Shown here piece after piece: positions 1 to 5,605 of a stretch of DNA of 31,429 nucleotides. A program made the translations under genes and the position numbers. Source of the stretch: a virus; the IMG/VR virus record IMGVR_UViG_3300025890_000082, positions 1 through 31,429 of that record. The stretch is one strand, 5' to 3'. Every line of letters begins with the position of its first letter. The first letter of the stretch is position 1. Under the pieces are notes generated by a model. It was not told the DNA's origin. It worked only from the letters and a program-made list of their open reading frames with translations, and ran no database searches.

Positions 1-187
1 CCTGCACGATGGCGAGCAGGCTGGCCGTGTGGCCGTGTGCCTGCACGATGGCGAGCAGGCTGGCCGTGTGGCCGTGTGCCTGCACGATGGCGAGCAGGTT
101 GGCCGTGTGGCCGTGTGCCTGCACGATGGCGAGCAGGCTGGCCGTGTGGCCGTGTGCCTGCACGATGGCGAGCAGGCTGGCCGTGTG
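1..187. repeat. 39-bp tandem repeat array (about 4.8 copies)
   Basis: Units start at 1, 40, 79, 118 and 157, and the last breaks off after 187. The copies are identical except for one C-to-T change at 99. Each unit ends in a doubled GGCCGTGT and contains GCCTGC and GCAGGC, which can pair around a 10-base loop. The array begins mid-pattern at base 1, so it probably continues to the left. The period is a multiple of three, so it is open in several frames, but no start signal makes it look coding. It could be a minisatellite at a phage end, flanking host DNA, or a collapsed assembly repeat. Confidence 0.95.
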
Positions 188-213
188 CGGGAAACCGCAA
201 ACGAAATAATTCG

Positions 214-273
214 AACCTACTGTGGACACCGTAGCGCGCCACCAGGGGGCGCGTACTGTGGACACAGTAGGTT
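214..273. promoter_or_regulatory. Pair of operator-like palindromes inside a larger inverted repeat
   Basis: Two near-identical dyads share the core TACTGTGGACAC. The left one (217-234) has one mismatched pair. The right one (254-269) is perfect, with 7-base arms around GA. Their centres lie 36 bp apart. The outer 11 bases, AACCTACTGTG at 214-224 and CACAGTAGGTT at 263-273, are exact reverse complements, so the region can also form a cruciform with a GC-rich middle. Two matched dyads in gene-free DNA upstream of a long operon look like binding sites for a dimeric regulator or replication initiator. The binding protein is not identifiable here. Confidence 0.6.
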
Positions 274-301
274 GCGGATTACCGCAGGATTTTAGGCGAA
301 C

Positions 302-419
302 GATATGGTCACATTTGGTACGATTTGAACGCAGTGGATCGGGCGCAGATGGACGGGTATGGTATGGTTTGGACTGATTCGAACACATCGATTTGAACAG
401 ATGTGAACGGATTTGGACA
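302..419. repeat. Imperfect decamer array (consensus GATTTGRACR) with a 44-bp higher-order period
   Basis: Eleven degenerate 10-bp units start at 302, 312, 322, 332, 346, 356, 366, 376, 390, 400 and 410. They are grouped 4 + 4 + 3, with 4-base spacers at 342-345 and 386-389, so blocks recur every 44 bp. The clearest units are GATTTGAACG (322), GATTCGAACA (376), GATTTGAACA (390), GATGTGAACG (400) and GATTTGGACA (410). One unit per helical turn would put a bound protein on one face of the DNA. Iteron-like replication or regulatory sites are the obvious reading; function is unproven. Confidence 0.65.
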
Positions 420-600
420 CCCTCCCACCCCGGCGATGGGTACATCCGTGCCCCATACCCTCACACAAGCCATCCACCAAACATATAAACAAATGTACAG
501 CCCACCAATCCCCGATAAACCGGACATCGACATCCAATTACCACCCCACACTTGAAAAATCCCACTTCCCTGATCTCAAAAAATAAAAAATAAAACTCCC
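420..600. other. Gene-free, G-poor tract
   Basis: No credible gene is seen. The top strand has only about one G in ten bases here, whereas the preceding 120 bases are G-rich and C-poor, so GC skew flips sharply near 420. The tract ends in an A-rich stretch (about 577-596). A skew switch next to a decamer array would fit an origin or control region, but nothing here proves it. The minus-strand open frame across 292-537 has no recognisable content. Confidence 0.5.
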
Positions 601-641
601 TTGAAACTTCTGGCCCTATCCCCTACCGTGGCCCTATGCCC
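601..641 (+). promoter_or_regulatory. Possible weak promoter and doubled TGGCCCTAT motif ahead of the first gene
   Basis: TTGAAA at 601-606 is followed after 17 bases by TACCGT at 624-629, a fair -35 with a poor -10. Overlapping it, TGGCCCTATCCCC (611-623) and TGGCCCTATGCCC (629-641) form a direct repeat with an 18-bp period. Both carry TGGCCCTA, the reverse complement of the octamer TAGGGCCA that recurs across the window. The site sits 20-60 bp upstream of the first gene start at 660, so a regulatory role for the rightward operon is plausible. Confidence 0.3.
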
Positions 642-659
642 ACGAATGGAAAGAGAAAT

Positions 660-974
660 ATGTCTCACTACACCCCACAACAGTATCTCGAAATCCGGAA
701 CCTGGCGAACAAAACCATCAATAGGGCCAGAGAGATCAGCGAAGAAGCCTGTAAAAAGGCATGGCTTTGCCCACCGCCCCAGAACCTGCGACCGGCAACT
801 CCTGAAGACATCGTTGTCGGACAGGTCATGTGGCTCACCGATGACGATGACGACGAACATTGCCGTTGGATGATCGTAGAAGAAGTCACTTGCCCCGCAG
901 ATGAGTTCAAAGGTTGGAGCGGCAACGGCTGTCGCTATGGATTTGTTGGCTGGAGCGTCGAGGAAAAAGCATGA
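660..974 (+). CDS. Small hypothetical protein, first gene of the rightward run
   Basis: 104 residues, not recognised. The N-terminal half is predicted helical and charged (MSHYTPQQYLEI, then a stretch rich in Arg, Glu and Lys). The middle holds an acidic run of five Asp near residues 69-73. The C-terminal half is rich in Trp and Cys. I chose ATG 660 because a purine-rich GGAAAGAGAA lies just before it; an in-frame ATG at 636 has no ribosome site and falls in the TGGCCCTA direct repeat. The stop overlaps the next start (ATGA), so the two are likely co-translated. It contains one copy of the octamer TAGGGCCA (722-729). Confidence 0.7.
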   Translation: MSHYTPQQYLEIRNLANKTINRAREISEEACKKAWLCPPPQNLRPATPEDIVVGQVMWLTDDDDDEHCRWMIVEEVTCPADEFKGWSGNGCRYGFVGWSVEEKA

Positions 975-1204
975 CTGAAGAAGTAGCCACATACATCGCC
1001 ATACCGATCCACTTCAAGGTGATGCCGCATCACAACAAAAAGCTCTCGCGAGCCGAAGCAAGGCAATGCATCAAAGAGATGATTGCGAACGACAACCTTC
1101 AGCTCATGGAGCATGACATTGCTGCTCCTTTCGTGCAGATTCATTGTCACGGACAAGGCATCTGTGACATCGCCCTTTCTATGGATGAGGATGAGGAAGA
1201 ATGA
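971..1204 (+). CDS. Small hypothetical acidic-tailed protein
   Basis: 77 residues, not recognised. It starts at the ATG overlapping the upstream stop (ATGA at 971-974); a longer in-frame start at 914 would run deep into the upstream gene and is unlikely. A basic and helical middle (KKLSRAEARQCIKEM) is followed by VQIHCHGQGICDIAL, which has a C-x5-C pair with a His. The end is strongly acidic (DEDEEE). Its stop again overlaps the next start at 1201, so it belongs to one tightly packed transcript. No function can be assigned. Confidence 0.65.
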   Translation: MTEEVATYIAIPIHFKVMPHHNKKLSRAEARQCIKEMIANDNLQLMEHDIAAPFVQIHCHGQGICDIALSMDEDEEE

Positions 1205-1548
1205 CAAACCGACTCATCGAAAAAGCCCAGGTGAAAGACGCTCGGCGTTGCCGTCCCAAGCGGCAGCCGCCGTCTTTGCAGTCGTTCATGGATTGCAAAG
1301 AGTTCGCTGATCAGCCGCCTCACGACCTGCAGAAAAAGTACCTGCTGCAACTCACCACCATATCCGAGTTCTGGGCAAACAATGCCGAGTACAGTCGAGC
1401 AAAAAAGATAGCTGAAAAATGCATGCTCGATCATATTTATGGCGACATTCGCAGCATGATTCACCGACTGCGACTGGAAGTTCACAACGGCAACACAGAA
1501 GAAGCGATGCGACTGCTTCACAACATGGAAGAGCTGATGAATCGATGA
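1201..1548 (+). CDS. Small hypothetical helical protein
   Basis: 115 residues, not recognised. The first 25 residues are basic (RRCRPKRQPP near residue 15). From about residue 42 the protein looks wholly alpha-helical, with paired helices (KKYLLQLTTISEFWANN, then RAKKIAEKCMLDHIYGDI, then EEAMRLLHNMEELMNR). A helical repeat or small adaptor is possible. The ATGA overlap with the previous gene fixes the start. A 40-base gap follows before the next start, the first break in this string of overlapping genes. Confidence 0.65.
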   Translation: MTNRLIEKAQVKDARRCRPKRQPPSLQSFMDCKEFADQPPHDLQKKYLLQLTTISEFWANNAEYSRAKKIAEKCMLDHIYGDIRSMIHRLRLEVHNGNTEEAMRLLHNMEELMNR

Positions 1549-1588
1549 GAACTGTTTTCCAATTTCAGATAGGGAGTATGTGAGAGCC

Positions 1589-1897
1589 ATGGCCAACGCC
1601 GACAATAAGATCAGCTCCAACCACTCCGACCTCACATGGGAAGCCATGCAGAAGGCGGCTGACTACCAACCTCTCAATCTCGACGAGGGTTGTATCGTTG
1701 ACATCATTCTCGGCACAGAAGTTGTGTTTGAGAGGCTGATTGCTGCAGCTCTCAAAGAAGCTCCTAATGAGGTGGATGCTGAAAAGACGCAGCTCTTCGG
1801 ACTGCCTTACGAGTCGTTCAAGACGCTGCAGGAAGTCCACGAACGTGCCGTTGAGCTTCGACTCCACGGCAAGAAGATAATGGTGCTCGGGGAATAA
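1589..1897 (+). CDS. Small hypothetical helical protein
   Basis: 102 residues, not recognised, predicted mostly helical. It has an acidic middle (DEGCIVDIILGTEVVFERL near residues 32-50) and a basic C-terminal helix (ERAVELRLHGKK). ATG 1589 is used here. GTG at 1580 is an alternative that adds three residues; the purine tract AGGGAG at 1571-1576 is 12 bases from the ATG but only 3 from the GTG, so the true start is uncertain. The stop lies one base before the start of the gpK-like gene at 1899, which suggests coupled translation. Confidence 0.6.
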   Translation: MANADNKISSNHSDLTWEAMQKAADYQPLNLDEGCIVDIILGTEVVFERLIAAALKEAPNEVDAEKTQLFGLPYESFKTLQEVHERAVELRLHGKKIMVLGE

Positions 1898-1898
1898 A

Positions 1899-2681
1899 AT
1901 GTACTTCAACATCACCCAGAACCGTGACCTTGCGGCTGCGGCACGCAAGCATGCCCTTGAATGTTTCCCCGAACAGGCAGTCGGGCTCGTCGTCTACGCT
2001 AAGCAGGACGGCATACGGTACGAGTACCTGCCGCTGGAGAACTCGTCACGGAATCCGGAGACGCAGTTTCTGGTCGTCGGCTGTCCGCAGGTCGAGACTG
2101 TGGCGGTGATCCACAGCAGGACGCACACCACGTCCAATGCCCCTGGGCTTCGCGACATGAAGCAGCAGCAGGAAATGGGCATCCCCTGGGCTGTTCACAG
2201 TTGCAACGGCACCTGCTGCAGCGAGCTGCAATGGTTCGGAGATCAGCTTCCGATCCCACCATTGCTGGGACGTCGCTTTGTGTCAGGCTACACCGACTGC
2301 TGGTGCCTGATACGAGACGTCTACCGGCAACAGTTTGACATCGTCCTGGAGAACGTTCCGCGAGATGAAGACTGGTGCTTAGGGCCAGAGCCTTTCGATC
2401 ACTTCAGCGAAGACAATATCGAGCGGACAGGTTTTGAGATTATCTCAAAGGACGACGCGAGACCCGGAGATGTGCTGCTTGGTCGCGTTAGAAGCAAGGT
2501 GAATAATCATTGTGCTCTGCTGCTTGAGAATGGCTACGTGCTGCAGCAGTTTGCCGGAGAGAACTTTCGATCGAGAAGAGAAAGCATTGCCCATTGGGGC
2601 AAGCTGGTGACCTACGTGGGACGTCACAAGAAGTTTGTCGATAATCCTGATTCTATCCCGGAGATTCGTGTCGATGAGTGA
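1899..2681 (+). CDS. Lambda gpK-like protein, extra copy: degenerate JAMM plus NlpC/P60 peptidase
   Basis: 260 residues in two domains, as in tail-tip protein gpK: an N-terminal JAB/MPN (JAMM) domain at about 10-110 and an NlpC/P60 cell-wall peptidase domain at about 125-245. The peptidase nucleophile Cys134 (in TDCWCLIRD) and His204 (in VNNHCALLL) are present. The JAMM site is damaged: canonical H-x-H...S-x2-D reads IHSRTHTTSNAPGLRD here, so the second zinc His is Arg74 and the Ser is Gly83, while His72 and Asp86 remain. The tail-operon paralogue at 23069 keeps the full motif. By eye the two share about a third of their residues over the whole length. This copy lies among unknown genes and about 1 kb before two small membrane proteins, so it may serve as a lysis enzyme or an accessory virion hydrolase. 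That role is inference. Confidence 0.85.
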   Translation: MYFNITQNRDLAAAARKHALECFPEQAVGLVVYAKQDGIRYEYLPLENSSRNPETQFLVVGCPQVETVAVIHSRTHTTSNAPGLRDMKQQQEMGIPWAVHSCNGTCCSELQWFGDQLPIPPLLGRRFVSGYTDCWCLIRDVYRQQFDIVLENVPRDEDWCLGPEPFDHFSEDNIERTGFEIISKDDARPGDVLLGRVRSKVNNHCALLLENGYVLQQFAGENFRSRRESIAHWGKLVTYVGRHKKFVDNPDSIPEIRVDE

Positions 2682-3324
2682 TTTTGATTTTGAAGATGAC
2701 CTGGAAGAATGCTTCTACGAGATGCTGGGAATGCGGCACGATCCCAGTGAGCCGAAGCTGATCATGTTGCTGCGTCGTATCAACAGTGCGAAGGAGATCG
2801 ACGAGCAGTGCGTCTATGAGTTCGAGGCGGTTGGAGAGAATGTGCGTCTCAGCGAGATGCTTCGACATGATGGCGGAGACGACCATTCAGCGTGGGAAGG
2901 GCAGCTTCCGAAGGACTATCCGGAAGGCATTCTGACCTTCAAGGAGACTCTGAGCTTCGTCAAAAATGAGTTGGCTCCTGCCCAGGGACCGAGGATCGGG
3001 GAAGCCGAGATTCGGCATGTGATGGAACATCACTCCTGCAACCGCGAAGAAGCCATCCTGGTCATCGAGTTTCATCGCGACAAAGAAGACAGTGAGCGTC
3101 GATGTCCGGAGTTCGGAGCATTGATGATGCTTCACATGATGGCAGCCAGCAAAGGCTGCACATGGAGCATGCAGGGCGACGAGAAGGGCAACTGGACGTT
3201 CAAGGTCAACACTCCGAATCCAAGGGACCGGTTCATCAGCGAGAACGGTCTGTTCTCGCAGGTCGCCATGGACACCATTCACCACCTTACGGCACTGCCC
3301 AGAGGAAACACTGATGCACGGTAA
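2674..3324 (+). CDS. Hypothetical protein
   Basis: 216 residues, not recognised. The first dozen residues are very acidic (MSDFDFEDDLEE). A helical, Glu/His-rich centre follows (IRHVMEHHSCNREEAILVIEFHRD, about 110-133), then a Met-rich hydrophobic helix (ALMMLHMMAAS). I chose ATG 2674, which overlaps the gpK-like stop by 8 bases and has GGAG about 10 bases upstream; an in-frame GTG at 2635 would overlap much further. It overlaps the next gene by 11 bases. Its coupling to the gpK-like gene hints at shared timing, not function. Confidence 0.65.
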   Translation: MSDFDFEDDLEECFYEMLGMRHDPSEPKLIMLLRRINSAKEIDEQCVYEFEAVGENVRLSEMLRHDGGDDHSAWEGQLPKDYPEGILTFKETLSFVKNELAPAQGPRIGEAEIRHVMEHHSCNREEAILVIEFHRDKEDSERRCPEFGALMMLHMMAASKGCTWSMQGDEKGNWTFKVNTPNPRDRFISENGLFSQVAMDTIHHLTALPRGNTDAR

Positions 3325-3565
3325 CGCCACACACCTCGATACGAATTCTCGTGAGTACAAGACCTGGATTCACCTTCGCCGCAAGCGTCGGGCCGATACC
3401 TGCGAACGATGGAAGTCATACAGCTCATTCCTGTACGACATGGGACGATGTCCGGACGGACTCGTCATTGGACGTCTTGACGCCACGAAGCTGTACGGGC
3501 CGGACAACGCAGCGTGGATGGATCGTCAGGACATGATGCGAAGGGCACGAGCAGCCAGAACTTGA
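3314..3565 (+). CDS. Small protein resembling the DNA-binding part of phage HNH/AP2-type proteins
   Basis: 83 residues. It starts Y-K-T-W with a basic stretch (HLRRKRRADTC), then W-K-S-Y, FLYDMGRCPDGLVIGRLD and LYGPDNAAW. This spacing (W..SF..FL.DMG..P.G..I.R.D....Y.P.N..W) is the conserved frame of a large family of small phage and homing-endonuclease-associated proteins that carry AP2- or HNH-like modules. I see no HNH catalytic triad, so DNA binding without cleavage is more likely. It is the last gene before the 185-base hairpin-rich intergenic region, with its start inside the upstream gene. Confidence 0.6.
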   Translation: MHGNATHLDTNSREYKTWIHLRRKRRADTCERWKSYSSFLYDMGRCPDGLVIGRLDATKLYGPDNAAWMDRQDMMRRARAART

Positions 3566-3629
3566 CAATTCTCGATTAAAGGATCACCATCTTGCAGCGA
3601 GTTCTGTGAGAGGGACTTCTGGATCAGAC

Positions 3630-3677
3630 AGAGCCAGCCGGGACTACTTGGCTGGCTCTTGTCGTGCGCCACGACAA
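3630..3677 (+). terminator. Tandem hairpins ending the first gene block
   Basis: AGAGCCAGCC (3630-3639) and GGCTGGCTCT (3650-3659) form a perfect 10-bp stem with a 10-base loop. Directly abutting it, TTGTCGTG (3659-3666) and CACGACAA (3670-3677) form an 8-bp stem with a 3-base loop. The U tract after either is short, so termination may be partial or Rho-dependent. The position, 65 bases after the last gene of the small-gene block and before the membrane-protein genes, fits a transcription boundary. Confidence 0.6.
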
Positions 3678-3702
3678 CTTGCTCTAATGCGTCAAGAAGG
3701 AG

Positions 3703-3739
3703 CTATTCGGGACAGGAATAGTTGAACTATTCCTGACAG
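3703..3739. promoter_or_regulatory. 23-bp perfect palindrome within a 24-bp-spaced direct repeat
   Basis: CAGGAATAGTT (3713-3723), a single G (3724) and AACTATTCCTG (3725-3735) form a perfect 11-bp dyad. In addition CTATTCGGGACAG (3703-3715) recurs as CTATTCCTGACAG (3727-3739), exactly 24 bases on. The dyad ends just before the probable ribosome site AGAGGA (3738-3743) of the membrane-protein gene at 3750. It could be an operator or an RNA hairpin that tunes translation of putative lysis genes. Confidence 0.5.
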
Positions 3740-3749
3740 AGGAAAATCC

Positions 3750-4067
3750 ATGCAATTCCTGTTCAAATTGACCTTGCTTTTTGGCCTGGTTTGCACAGGC
3801 TACTCTGGTTACCGTTTCGTTTACTTTTTTCGATCCACGCATCTGGCGGGCAAGGCAGTGATGTGGATGATCGGCGGAGAGTTCGTCGGGCTGACGATCT
3901 ACTGCATGTTTGCCACACTTGAGATAGTTGGAATTAATCCTGACCCTCTTGTGTCTACGGCTTTGCGTAACGTAGTCTTTGGCACGGCACTTGCCGCGTC
4001 TATCCACATGTCGGGTGCCATTCGGAAAATTGGAAATGATGATCACCATTCTCGCACAAATCGGTGA
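3750..4067 (+). CDS. Small membrane protein, candidate holin
   Basis: 105 residues with about three hydrophobic segments: 2-20 (FLFKLTLLFGLVCTGYSGY), about 36-60 (VMWMIGGEFVGLTIYCMFATLEIV) and about 70-87 (ALRNVVFGTALAASIHM), ending in a short charged tail. Size and topology match class I holins, but I recognise no specific holin family. A ribosome site (AGAGGA) lies 6 bases before the ATG. The gene overlaps the next one, which is also a membrane protein, by 32 bases. The strong palindrome just upstream suggests controlled expression. Another small phage inner-membrane protein is equally possible. Confidence 0.6.
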   Translation: MQFLFKLTLLFGLVCTGYSGYRFVYFFRSTHLAGKAVMWMIGGEFVGLTIYCMFATLEIVGINPDPLVSTALRNVVFGTALAASIHMSGAIRKIGNDDHHSRTNR

Positions 4068-4371
4068 GCTGACTCCGTGGGAAAAACACGGCTTGCCAGG
4101 ATTGGTGATATTCGCTCTATTCGGGCTGGTCTTTTGGGTGATGAAGAATCACAGAGGTGAGCGACGGCAGTGGACTGTTGACGCAAACGCACGCGAAGAC
4201 GTCCGGGTGAAGCAGAATGAGACGTACATAAAAGTTCAAGGAGAGTTCTCGGAAGCCGTCAGGGAACTGGCTAAAGGCCAGCAGGAGTCTCTGGCGATGC
4301 ACAGGCAACTCCATGAAGAGAACATTCGAGCCAAGGCTCTTCGAGATGCCAATTTGAAAGGCACGACATGA
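4036..4371 (+). CDS. Single-pass membrane protein with coiled-coil tail, candidate holin or inner spanin
   Basis: 111 residues. One transmembrane helix at about 20-36 (GLVIFALFGLVFWVM) is followed by a long charged helix (residues 40-105, rich in Glu, Gln, Arg and Lys). That is the layout of inner-membrane spanins and of some coiled-coil holin-type proteins. Start ATG 4036 (or the adjacent ATG 4039) lies inside the previous gene; an in-frame start at 3979 would add 19 residues with no ribosome site. The ATGA overlap with the next gene keeps it in the virion operon. The lysis role is inferred only from topology and context. Confidence 0.6.
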   Translation: MMITILAQIGELTPWEKHGLPGLVIFALFGLVFWVMKNHRGERRQWTVDANAREDVRVKQNETYIKVQGEFSEAVRELAKGQQESLAMHRQLHEENIRAKALRDANLKGTT

Positions 4372-4700
4372 TTAAAGCAGGCCAAATCTGGACCACCGCA
4401 GAGGCAGCGGATGACACTTCAACGGTGATCACCCTTACGCCTCCGTCCAACAAGCGAGTCGCTCTTCACTACCTGCTGTTCGCTTACGACAAAACTCTGA
4501 CCACGACGCCAGGTCGACTTACCATTACCATCGGCGGGGTGGAAGTCTTCAGTGCGCCGGTAATTGAAGCTGGTCCTGGCCCGATCCCCTTGCCGGATAT
4601 GATCGGAGAAGTCAACGGCGAAGCCATGGTCATTACCTTGACGACCGGCGGAACCACCGTGCAGGGATCGCTGAATTCGATGCACACTCTGGAGGATTAA
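4368..4700 (+). CDS. Small beta-rich protein, possible capsid decoration or fibre protein
   Basis: 110 residues, almost entirely predicted beta strands, with alternating Thr/Val stretches (TSTVITLTPPSNKRVAL, then PGRLTITIGGVEVF, then GEAMVITLTTGGTTVQG). Similar small beta-sandwich proteins are common among phage structural genes, between head or tail genes. There are no catalytic motifs. Its start overlaps the membrane-protein stop (ATGA), and the glycosyltransferase starts 2 bases after its stop. A virion surface role, perhaps as the substrate of the following modification enzymes, is a guess from location. Confidence 0.55.
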   Translation: MIKAGQIWTTAEAADDTSTVITLTPPSNKRVALHYLLFAYDKTLTTTPGRLTITIGGVEVFSAPVIEAGPGPIPLPDMIGEVNGEAMVITLTTGGTTVQGSLNSMHTLED

Positions 4701-4702
4701 GG

Positions 4703-5605
4703 ATGTCGACAGGAATGGGACTGGTTGGATACCAGGGCAACTCGGGCAAGAGCGGATCGTCTGGCGTCATTTGCCAGAAGGAAGCCATGCCTCACGACAC
4801 GTCTCTGGTCACCATTGTCGAAGAGAAGGTCCGCAAGAAGCGAGACTTGAATGTCGTGTGCCCGTTGGCCAACAAAGGCTACAGCTTTGGCATTTGGAAG
4901 AAGGCTTTCAAGAAGCTACCGTTGAACCGAGCACACGTACTGATCTACGACAATGGCAACGACAAGAGATTCTCTCAACGGATTAGAAGAGTCTGCGACA
5001 ATCTCGATAGTTACACGCTGGTCCGTGATACGAATCCTCATTTGACAGCAGACGACTCTTTCGACTTTGACGCCATTGGGGCCAGGTGCCGATCCATCTA
5101 CGGCGAAATCTACAACAAGTTGATTGACCCTCGACGACCATTGTCGGTCAATCTTGAAGATGATGTGGATTTCAAAAACGGTTCTTTCGAACGGCTGGAG
5201 AGGATCATCAATGAGGATGACGACATCGCCACAGTCATTGGTCAGTGCAACTGTCGTCGGGCCATTCAAGTTGCGAACACTCTGCAAAGCATTGCTGTGG
5301 ACTTCAAGGTAAGTCAGATGCTTGGAAGAGCAGCTCAGACTTCGGACCTGGATATCGAGATGCAGTTGCTGCCGTCGAAGACGTTTGGGGTCGACATGAT
5401 CGGCGCTGGACACATGGGGCTGTGGCTGACTCGTACAGACGCCATTGCCGCAACTGGCGGCATGGGTCAGAAGTTCGGAACTCTTCGCGGCAACGACTTG
5501 AACTGGGGCTTTGGCGTCAATGCTGCAGGCTTGAAATTCGCGATCGACTGGCAGGTCAAGCTTGACCACTTCTATCAGAAGGAAGGTCAACTACTGTCAT
5601 GCTGA
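4703..5605 (+). CDS. Glycosyltransferase (GT-A-like) with a collagen-like N-terminus
   Basis: 300 residues. A Rossmann-like start (NVVCPLANKGYSFGIWKKAF, about 50-69) is followed by VLIYDNGND (79-87) and an acidic metal-site candidate NLEDDVDF (150-157). This fits nucleotide-sugar transferases of the GT2/GT-A type. The sugar, acceptor and linkage cannot be told. Residues 6-21 form five consecutive Gly-X-Y triplets, unusual on a transferase and more typical of phage fibres. A strong ribosome site (GGAGG, 4690-4694) precedes the start. It overlaps the sulfotransferase gene by 7 bases, so the two products are probably made together and act in sequence on one glycan. Confidence 0.65.
   Translation: MSTGMGLVGYQGNSGKSGSSGVICQKEAMPHDTSLVTIVEEKVRKKRDLNVVCPLANKGYSFGIWKKAFKKLPLNRAHVLIYDNGNDKRFSQRIRRVCDNLDSYTLVRDTNPHLTADDSFDFDAIGARCRSIYGEIYNKLIDPRRPLSVNLEDDVDFKNGSFERLERIINEDDDIATVIGQCNCRRAIQVANTLQSIAVDFKVSQMLGRAAQTSDLDIEMQLLPSKTFGVDMIGAGHMGLWLTRTDAIAATGGMGQKFGTLRGNDLNWGFGVNAAGLKFAIDWQVKLDHFYQKEGQLLSC

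Noticed and set aside
1-187. CRISPR array
   Set aside because: The 39-bp units abut with no unique spacers, and no cas genes are present.
1-209. Open frames through the 39-bp repeats encoding a 13-residue peptide repeat
   Set aside because: They are open only because the period is a multiple of three; there is no ribosome site and no ending that looks like a protein.
292-537. Minus-strand open frame of 81 codons in the left end
   Set aside because: It runs across the decamer array, has low-complexity Cys/His-rich content and no start signal.
3562-3567. TTGACA as a -35 box right after the small-gene block
   Set aside because: No reasonable -10 lies 15-19 bases downstream.
3566-3749. tRNA gene in the hairpin-rich intergenic region
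   Set aside because: The stems do not form a cloverleaf, and no TTCGA-type arm or acceptor stem is seen.
4916-5590. Minus-strand open frame of 224 codons inside the glycosyltransferase gene
   Set aside because: It is a shadow of a well-supported forward gene, antisense to every neighbouring gene.
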